Source of the DNA: Portulaca oleracea
Lineage: Eukaryota; Streptophyta; Magnoliopsida; Caryophyllales; Portulacaceae
Length of the DNA: 64,000 bases
Assembly (NCBI GenBank): GCA_029582165.1
Contig: CM055870.1
Coordinates: forward strand, 47,200,513-47,264,512
Direction of reading: 5' to 3'
Shown here: in pieces, positions 56,396 through 64,000 of the stretch
How positions within the stretch are numbered: the first letter of the stretch is position 1
Layout of the letters: each line of letters begins with the position of its first letter
The notes under the pieces: generated by a model
Told to the model about the DNA's origin: nothing
The model's database searches: none
Seen by the model: only the letters and a program-made list of their open reading frames with translations
Translations under genes and position numbers: made by a program

Positions 56396-58371
56396 GAAGG
56401 AGTGAATTTCTTGATAAGATGTCTTTGAGGTAATATCCTTCCTCACCCTTCTTGTATAATTAGTGAGTTGGTCTTTCTTTTCTTCTTTTATTTTCTTTTT
56501 GTGTGTGTCATTTTCTTTTATTTTGGGGTGCTTACTTACCTACTTCTGTTTCCATTTTGAGGACACGACAACCTCTTTGTGTTGGAGTGGGAGGGTAGTA
56601 TGTATTCCGATATTCGAGTCTAAGAAAAGAAAAAAAAGAGTCGTTTTGTAAATATTTTAGTTTGTTTTCTTAGTTCATTAGTCCTTAGTGTCTTGTATAG
56701 TTTGCTTTTCCTTTTGATCTTGCATGTGAACCATCACTCATAGTATGCTTTTCTTGTTTATTTCTAACCTTGGTGTGATGTTCCTTGGATCGTGGATTGA
56801 GTGCTTTTTATTGAAAATTCTGAGGTAACCTCTTTCCACCCTCTCTTTATGTGAATATATCGATAATTCATGATGCATGCTTGATTTTCTTTTTGGGTGG
56901 CGAACCCCTTGAGTGTGAATGTTGGATATATATTGTTGTTGGAGCCGTGTGGGCTCGGATCGCCACCGCTTTTTATGTGATAAGTGTTTTATATATATGT
57001 TTTTGTTGATTTTCTACCTCGCTTGTGACACCCTTCTTCTCACAATGGGGACATTGTGATGTCTTGTGTTGGAGTGGGGGTGATATCTTTTATTGTTCAT
57101 GGGTAGATTACCTAGTTTTGAGTCTTTGTTTTTGTTTTTCGTAGTTTGTGTCTAAAAATTGAAAATTTTGTGTGTGAAAAGAAAAGAAAAAGGAAGAAAT
57201 GTTGTGAAAAACCCAAAAGTTGTTTTTCTTTTTGAAGATGTTTCCGTTCACAGTTGTGTAGATAGTTGTCTAATCAGTTGATTCAATTAGTTAGAAGCGG
57301 CCGGTATGAATAATGATGGGCCTTAGGAAGGATTTTTTCCATGACTTATCTCTATTAGACCTCTACATGGAATGGGAAAGCGGAATCCTCAAATCTTACA
57401 CGCTTTGACTGTGTCTTCTTACCTAAGTTAGACGGTTTTAGTTGTTCAATTGCTTAAGCTCTTAACTAATGCATTAAATAATTATTGTCGGGCCTACCGC
57501 CATGGGTTGGTTTGGGTGGATCGGCACCCTATGCCCCTTAAGTGCAATGACTCACGTATGGAGAAACCCAGCAGGGAGGGTAACCCTTTGCGAAGGCCGG
57601 TGCTTAAATCCCGCAAAACCCGACACAAACGCTCTAAAAGACACAAAACGGATTGAGTGGAAATAAAAGAGCGTAGGTTTTGAAAAAGAAAGAAAAGAGC
57701 GAAGCAAGAAAAAAGAAAAAAAAAGAGTTGAGCAAAATAATGGTAAGAAAGAGAAAGTAAAAAAAAAGAAAAGAGCAAAGTAAGAAAAAGAAAGAAAAGA
57801 GAGCAAAGTAAGAAAAAGAAAAAAAAGAGAGGTTAAAAGAAAAACCAAGAGTGAAGTAGGATAGATAATCCCGAGCTTGAGCATCAGAACAACTCTGATT
57901 GTCTGGTTTAGGATAGGAAGGACCGACTAGAGCCCACTTGCACATATGCACGAGGTGTTTTGCTCATCAGGAAGTGTTTTGGTTCAAAATCTTAAAGATT
58001 GGCAGTTTTCCAACCTTCGTGTCTTAATTTGTTTATACTTGCTTCTTCCAATTGATTGTTGAGGTGGGTTTGGGAACTAGGTGCATGATTGGGGACGGGA
58101 ATATCTTCTTTGCTTTTGTTTTGTTTTGTTTCGTTTTTCGGTTTTCATTTCTTTTTCTTTCCCTCTTTCCTTTTTCTATGGCTTTTGTGGGTCTAGTTGC
58201 TATAAACCCTCATGAGACCTACCTCGTCCACCCGGGCTACCGGGGGGTTTAAAGGGCTTGATGCATGAGCTAAATGCATTCGCGATTCCTGCGAAAGTGA
58301 GTTAGGTTTTTAGTTTTTCTTTTTAGTCCTTTTCTTCGTTTTTAGTTTGCTCGGGGCGAGCAAACCCTTGT
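56396..58371 (+). other. Non-coding interior of the acidic-gag element
   Basis: No protein family is seen. Purine-rich tracts (57170-57200 and 57650-57850, AAAGAAAAGAG-type) give spurious Phe/Leu-rich frames on the minus strand. The 14-mer TTGTGTTGGAGTGG occurs at 56577, 57064 and 58368. Confidence 0.7.
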
Positions 58372-58381
58372 GTTGGAGTGG
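58372..58381 (+). other. Polypurine-tract-like site next to the 3' LTR
   Basis: GTTGGAGTGG directly precedes the LTR TGTTCGG. It is purine-rich but broken by T. The same word with its upstream TTGT occurs twice more in the interior. Confidence 0.55.
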
Positions 58382-59268
58382 TGTTCGGCCTCGTTTCGAG
58401 CCGAATTTCTTCTCTTTTATAGGGTATATTTGCTTGTTTTAACCCCTATTTATATATTAGATATAATGATTTAGTGTTTTGTAGGAAAATAAGGAGTTAG
58501 AAGAAGTTTGGGCTTAATTGAAGGTTTTTAGGGAATCCCGAGCTATTTCCCGAGTCAAACCAAGTCAACCCGAGCCGAGATTCGAGTCAAACCAAGTCAA
58601 CCCGAGCCGAGAGCCAATGCGAAACCGAAGTTGGAAATTCCATATCAAGATTGGCGCAAAACAGGGGAACGGTACAAACTCAAAGGTTTGAAATACGTGT
58701 CCCTTCACCCTTTGGGTCATAACTCCTTCGTTACAACTCAGATAGGTCTGAAATTTTGGGAGCTTAAAGTACACACCGAGAGCTTTCTATCGATATCTTA
58801 CGAGCCTAAAATAGAGTTCGGATGAAAAAGTTATGCGCGTTTGAAGTCGGCAGGGAAAAACTGCCCAGAACGCTGGCTCGCCCGAGCCAGGCTTCTGGGG
58901 CAACAAAAACACCAGCCAGAACGCTGGCTCGCCCGAGCCAGAGGGTGGCTCGCCCGAGCCACTCTATCTGCAGACGCGCGTGCTGCGATTTGTCCTAGGG
59001 TTTTGGGTTGTATTTTTCCTTCTTCTATAAATACCCACTTGTACTAATCTAAATAATCAATTAGCCTAGGTAGTTTAGGAGTAGAATTAGATTTAATTGC
59101 TTTCCTTTATTTGCTTTAATCTCTCTTAATTGTTCTTCAAGTTTTCAATTGTTCTTCATTGTTCTTCAAGCTTTCTTTGATTTCTAGCATTTGTATTCAA
59201 CTTTCTCAAGCTTTCTCAATCTCTCTCAAGCTCTCTCTTGTCTTCATTGAAGTGTTTTACAAGTTTTT

Positions 59269-59318
<50 letters not shown>

Positions 59319-59785
59319 ATCTCCATTGTTGACTTGTTTTCCAAGCTTTATAGTGTTAGCCACAATCAACTCCATTTTTAGTGGGGAAGAGGGTCAAGGA
59401 ACTCCAATTCTACTTACTAGTGAGAATTTGGGGGATTCTTGGTAATCCAAACCACAATTTCTTGTTTGTTCGGGGGAAATTCAAGTGTAGATTGAAGGTT
59501 TATTGAAGATTAGTCATCAAAGGTATAATTTCTTGTCTCTAATTTCATTGTTCATTCTAGATTTCCATTCCTTGCTTTAATTGCTTTATTTGATTTCATG
59601 CTTTTAATTGCTTTCTTTATTATTATCTTGTCTAGATTAGTTTATTGCTTCATTTACATAATTTATTGCTTTCCGCATTGAGAAAAACCCCTTTACACAA
59701 ACCGATTATCCTTAATCAAGCCTCACACCCATCCCTGTGGACCGACTACCTTAACTTATAAAACCACAAAAATTATAACCGAACA
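58382..59785 (+). repeat. 3' LTR of the acidic-gag element
   Basis: 1404 bp. Three perfect GGCTCGCCCGAGCC palindromes (58875, 58925, 58947) precede TATAAATA (59026-59033). A long (CT)n of about 22 units lies at 59273-59318. Confidence 0.95.
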
Positions 59786-62650
59786 TGGACCATAGGCTCC
59801 GGTGTGTAGAGCTTGAATGTGGGTTCTCTGTTTACCCATTTATCCATCCATATGTTGATGTTTTCTCCGTTCCCCACGACCCATCTCAGTCTCAATTGTG
59901 CCAGAGGTTGTGCTTCCAAAATGCTACGCCATGTACAACTGGGTCGGTGACCCAAACCAGCACTGAAGATGTCTCCCTCAGGATGATATTTGGCCTTTAG
60001 GAGCCTGGCTGCAAGGGTGTTAGGATATCGCCACAATCTCCAAATTTGTTTTGCCAAGAGGGCTAAATTGAAATCTTCGAGGTTCTTAAAACCCTTACCG
60101 CCCATTTCTTTGCTGACGCATATTGTAGCGGCACTCAACCAGTGTATTTTCCTTTCATTTTGCTTCGCGCCCCACCAATATCTCCCAATATGTCTCTGAA
60201 TGTCTGTGCAGAGGGAGGAGGGGAGTTTAAAAATACTCATCGCGTACACCGGGAGTGCTTGAGCAACCGCTTTTATTGTCACTTCTCGTCCAGCCCACGA
60301 AAGAAACCTGTCATCCCAACTACTTAATCTCTTGACCACCATATCCTTCACACATAAGAGGTCCTTATACTTCGACTTCCCAATTCGGGTGGGGAGACCA
60401 AGGTATTTGTTATGAGAGAGCACCTCCTTGATATTCAGTATCTGCGTGATGGCTGCACGCCTCTCTGATGTGGCGTCTTTATGGAAAACAACGTCAGTTT
60501 TGTTGTAGTTCACCTGCTGCCCTGTTGCTTTCTCATAGATCCCCAGTAGTCGCTTAATCTCCAGGGCTTGGTCCTCCGAAGCTTTGCAAAATAGGATTGT
60601 ATCGTCTGCAAATAGTAAGTGTGAGACTACTGTAGCGTTTCTGCAAACTCGAATGCCTTGTATCTTGCCTGTTCTAATGGCGTTATCAAACAGGGCAGTG
60701 AGACCCTCAGTAATAATAATAAATAGAAAGGGAGATAGAGGGTCTCCCTGCCGTAACCCTCGCGAAGGAACCAAGTGACCCCGAGGAGAGCCATTAATTA
60801 TGAAGGAGAAGGTCGGTGACTCCACAAACCTCATTACCGTGGTGACCCATTCGCTACAAAACCCGAGTCTGCCCAGAATACGTCGAAGAAACTCCCACTC
60901 CACCCTATCAAATGCTTTCCGCATATCCAACTTGATAGACATAGGCCCACTTTTGCCGGTGTAGCAGTGTATATGGTGGAAAAGCTCGTAGGCGACCAAG
61001 ATATTGTCGCTGATTAGCCTGTCACGAACGAAGCCGCTTTGTGATTCGGAAATGATGGCTGGTAAGATGGACTTCAGCCGATTCGCCATAGTTTTTGTTG
61101 CTATCTTCACAAGGACATTAGCAAGGCTAATGGGGCGGAAGTCTACAATCGAGCTCGGATGTCGGGTTTTGGGAATTAGAGCAACTAGCGTGTGATTGAG
61201 GCCTTCCGGGAAGACACCCCCATTGAGGATATCCATGACTGCTGCTGTTATGTCAGGCCCTACAATGTGCCAGAAGCGTTGATAAAAAAATGAGTTAAAA
61301 CCATCGGGTCCTGGAGACTTACCCGGATGCATTTGGAACAATGCATTCTTGATTTCTTCCGGCGAATAAGGAGCCACAAGCATAACATTCATTTCCTCAG
61401 TAACTTTGGGATGTACTAGTTGCAAAATTTCATCTGCCTCATTTGCACCTTCCGAGCCAAAGAGAGTTCCATAATACTCCATAAAAAGCTTCTCTAAATC
61501 TTCTGGTGCCGAATATACCTTTCCGTCAGATGCAGTCAGCTGTGTGATTGTGTTTGTTTTTCTTCTAGCAGAAGCCTTTTGGTGAAACCATCTCGAGTTT
61601 CGGTCTCCATACATCAAATAGTTCTTTTTCGCTCGGTGCCACCACATAATTTCTTCCTTCGCTCTTAGATGTCTGAGATTCTCCAGATGAGTTTTCCTCT
61701 CTGCGTTGCTGGTTGCTGATCTCAGGCATAATTCAGCTTGTTTAATTGACTACTTTATATGCCCAAAGGAGTGGGTGGCCCAATTTGTGATTTTCTTTTG
61801 ACATCTGCCCAACTTTCCAACACAGTCTGCACATGAGCCTTCACTATTTGGGTTGCCCCAAGTGTCTAAGATGACACTCTCACATGATGGATCTGCGGCC
61901 CACATGTTTTCAAAGAGAAAACGCTTCTTGTGTGGCCCCCTGTCTTTTCGGGCCATGTTCAAAGCCAATCCCAGCGGTAAGTGATCAGATAGATCCTCTT
62001 CAAGGTGGGTGACTTCAGCATGTGGGAATAAACTGTTCCAATCCGCATTCGCCATGTACCTATCTAATCTTTCTTCCACAGAATCCCCATTCTCTCTCCC
62101 ATTCCACCAAGTATAATCATACCCATAATACCCAAGGTCATAGAGTCCACACTGCATGAAAGTATCTTGGAATGCGTCTAATATTGTTTGTGATTTGGGG
62201 GGACCTCCACGCTTTTCATAGTTATAAAAGATCTCATTTATGTCCCCTCCAATCAGCCAAGGGAGAGGAGAGTGATCCTTGAGGTCAGCAATTAAAGCAC
62301 ATGTATTCAGCTTTGACTGTTTTGCGGCCATCCATACAAACCTGTAAACCTCCAAGAATTGTGCCCGAGGCCCTCCTCCACAACTACATCAATATGGTGC
62401 AAGGAATATGAGAGAAGATTTACCTTCACCTCCTTGTTCCAAAAAAGGGCTAGTCCTCCCGAGCGACCCATACTATCAACACAAATAGAGAAAAAACCAA
62501 CCAACCTTTGTTTGATGGGATGCATCTCCCACGTGCTTCTCTTGGTCTCTGAAAGAAAGACCAATGCTGGCTTTGTCCTGCGAATGAACTTCAGCAGGTT
62601 AGTTACTGCTCGGGGGTTGCCAAGCCCCCGACAGTTGAGACATATGATAT

Positions 62651-63733
62651 TCATTGTTGTAGGCGGGGTTGATCAACAACCTCCGCTTCTGTGTCTTTAG
62701 GAAATGGAGCTTCTGAAGTGTTGCCGAACACCCTCAATCTTCCATTGTGTCCTTTGGGTTGGATTTGATCCAACTTTCTCTTGAAAAGTTCGTTCCCAAT
62801 ATTCACAGTCCCCATATCATCCAACATCATCTTCTCTCCTGTCATTGAATTCCCCCCTGAGGAGCTACCACCCCCCGTAGTCTGCTCAGCTGGCTTGGAG
62901 AATGTAAGGCGTTGCCTCGCTCTCGTCTGCACAGGATGTCCCTTAAACGCCATGAATAAGCGCTTTTCTTCTTGGAGTTCTGACTCCGCATTCCGTCGTC
63001 TCATCTTGAGAGGTGAAGCCTTCAACCAGTTCCCATATTGGAGGTCTTCCTTTGGCGTATCCGGATTGACTGTACAACATTCCCGAAGCATGTGTCCCAA
63101 CTTTCCACATCCGTGACAGAACTCCGGTAAGCGTAGATACTTGAAGTGAATCCATATAGCTTTACCACCTATCTTCACTGTAATCCCTCTACGTAACGGT
63201 TTCGTAACATCAACGTCTGCCCGGAAGCACAATGATTTGTCTGCCCCCAACATCGATTCCTCTTCACATCCTGCAAAGACTCCGACTTTATTCCCCAGGA
63301 TCTCCGCAAAGGCTGCTGTTTGTCTGACGGCAGGTACTTCATATGCCTTGATCCAAAATCTAGCTGTTCTGAATTCAATATCTGAGAATTGCTCCGTACC
63401 CTCCCACTCTCGAATTAACAACAGCTTGTTATCAAACGACCAAGGCCCTTCATTCATGACGTATTCTTTATCTCTCTCTGAGAAGAACTGAAAGAGGAAT
63501 AAGTTCGAGTCGAGTTCACGTATCACTACTCCATTTACAGGCTTCCATATGTTCTTCATGACAGTACGTAAGACTCTAGGGTTGAAAGTTTGCGTTGTGA
63601 GTAAGTGACTAACGAGACTGAGTCTGATTTCCTCTTGCTTCTCAATTGGGATTTCTTCATCTAATTCAATTACTTCCTCTTCATCCTCTGTTAACTTCAT
63701 CTTGCTCCAGTCTAAGTCCATCTTTTCTTCCAT
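62651..63733 (-). CDS. LINE copy 2 ORF1 protein
   Basis: Intact 360-residue frame from the first ATG (MEEKMDLDW). Residues about 40-190 form the DUF4283-type domain (LLTTQTFNPRVLRTVMKNIW ... LFQFFSERDKEYVMNEGPWSFDNKLLLIREW). A single CCHC knuckle follows (CHGCGKLGHMLREC), then a low-complexity Ser/Gly-rich tail. This is the element RNA-binding protein. The stop codon overlaps the ORF2 start as ATGA (62654-62651), a classic stop-restart arrangement. Confidence 0.88.
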   Translation of the reverse strand: MEEKMDLDWSKMKLTEDEEEVIELDEEIPIEKQEEIRLSLVSHLLTTQTFNPRVLRTVMKNIWKPVNGVVIRELDSNLFLFQFFSERDKEYVMNEGPWSFDNKLLLIREWEGTEQFSDIEFRTARFWIKAYEVPAVRQTAAFAEILGNKVGVFAGCEEESMLGADKSLCFRADVDVTKPLRRGITVKIGGKAIWIHFKYLRLPEFCHGCGKLGHMLRECCTVNPDTPKEDLQYGNWLKASPLKMRRRNAESELQEEKRLFMAFKGHPVQTRARQRLTFSKPAEQTTGGGSSSGGNSMTGEKMMLDDMGTVNIGNELFKRKLDQIQPKGHNGRLRVFGNTSEAPFPKDTEAEVVDQPRLQQ

Positions 63734-64000
63734 GATTATTGATTGTTTGGCACAAAGATAATTGCACCCCGCTAAACCGCCACCAGAATGTGACACAAAG
63801 AAGCCTTATCCGATCGCTGGAAAGGCACTCCAACCACCGCAGGTCTCACCGGAAAGGGAGACAAAATGCCCTCACGTACGTCGCTCTAGGGATTCCCTAG
63901 GGTTTTCAGAGCCGACGGAGTACTTTGACTGCACGAATATTATAACACTTATTGAGATTAAGGTATTTTTTTTTACTTTTATAGTTCAAAGTTGTTTCCC

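Larger units (their letters stand above)
53097..59785 (+). mobile_element. Non-autonomous LTR retrotransposon with an acidic gag-like ORF
   Basis: LTRs at 53097-54488 and 58382-59785 begin TGTTCGG and end CCGAACA. The perfect target duplication TGGAC lies at 53092-53096 and 59786-59790. The primer site TAGCGCCGTTGCCGGGGAT (54490-54508) fits tRNA-Asp, the primer used by Athila-type gypsy elements. The 3.9-kb interior holds one gag-like frame (54674-56395) and about 2 kb of A/G-rich non-coding sequence. There is no protease, RT or integrase. It must have moved with proteins from another element. It interrupts LINE copy 2. Confidence 0.95.
51905..62654 (-). pseudogene. LINE copy 2 ORF2: endonuclease, reverse transcriptase, zinc domain, RNase H
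   Basis: The start MNIICLNCRGLGN (62654) opens the APE endonuclease with LSETKR. A frameshift near 62340 moves the domain to the frame holding IGGDINEI and DLSDHLPLGL. An in-frame TAG at 61752-61750 separates it from the RT frame (from about 61647), which is intact: GKSPGPDGFN, KLDMRKAFDRVEW, GLRQGDPLSPFLF, FADDTILF. That frame is cut at 59786 by the LTR retrotransposon and resumes at 53091 (VSELMDKERGMWN). It then continues in pieces through the zinc domain (LWKLKVPPRVKMFGWRL). A C-terminal RNase H-like domain (AEGDCLSLISKL, RAGNRVAHSLAHL) ends at 51905. The RNase H domain distinguishes it from LINE copy 1. Confidence 0.9.
51872..63965 (-). mobile_element. L1-type LINE, copy 2, nearly full length, split by an LTR element
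   Basis: A long target duplication flanks it: TTTTTTTACTTTTAT at 51857-51871 and the same word at 63968-63982, preceded by two extra T. On the minus strand the order is 5' leader (63965-63734), ORF1 (63733-62651), ORF2 (62654 down to about 51905) and a 3' A-rich end at about 51880. A 6.7-kb LTR retrotransposon with its TGGAC duplication sits in ORF2 at 53097-59785. ORF2 has one frameshift, one nonsense codon before the RT and more damage near its end. Confidence 0.93.

Noticed and set aside
57494..57951. Phe/Leu-rich membrane-like frames on the minus strand
   Set aside because: They are the complement of an AAAGAAAAGAG purine tract inside the LTR element; no start context and no homology.

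Overview
This window is nuclear DNA of a flowering plant, most likely a eudicot. It holds two host genes with ordinary GT-AG introns and chloroplast or kinase products of land-plant type. The rest is densely nested plant transposable elements: Ty3/gypsy, Ty1/copia, L1-type LINEs, PIF/Harbinger, Mutator-like, hAT-like, Stowaway and TRIM. I see no bacterial operons, rRNA, tRNA genes or CRISPR. The species cannot be named from the sequence alone.

Host genes. (1) The minus strand from 3786 to the left edge carries four exons of a plastid-targeted NAD(P)-binding Rossmann-fold protein; its 3' part lies outside the window. (2) The plus strand at 38036-46426 carries a complete seven-exon gene for a 569-residue CDK-like serine/threonine kinase of the At1g54610/IBS1 group. 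It has an N-terminal MGC acylation signal and an intact catalytic core.

Layout. 1-3786: Rossmann gene with repeats in its introns. 3790-6718: intergenic DNA with a Mutator-like foldback MITE (9-bp target duplication) and nested Stowaway MITEs. 6719-18362: gypsy remnants, interrupted by a copia-type gag-only retrotransposon (12214-16297, target duplication AAGGT) and ended by a probable solo LTR. 18895-25100: a Tourist-like element (target duplication TTA) split by a 5.5-kb LINE. 25600-36290: a PIF/Harbinger carcass (MYB-like ORF plus transposase). It was hit by a TRIM with 69-bp LTRs, by a gypsy element that itself holds an hAT-like element with a MITE inside, and by a second Mutator-like foldback. 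36700-37280: two MITEs. 37380-46430: kinase gene. 46430-51850: gene-poor DNA with foldbacks, Stowaway remnants and a degenerate tandem repeat. 51872-63965: a second LINE, with target duplications at both ends, split by a 6.7-kb non-autonomous LTR retrotransposon (53097-59785, target duplication TGGAC).

Most notable signals. Several unrelated LTR families in this one window carry arrays of short family-specific palindromes, in three of them just upstream of the TATA box. The two non-autonomous LTR elements encode only gag-like proteins. One of these is a long acidic zinc-knuckle protein of unknown role, with each gag ORF broken by a single in-frame stop. Two foldbacks share 23-bp-scale termini and perfect 9-bp target duplications, and a third with other termini also has a perfect 9-bp duplication.
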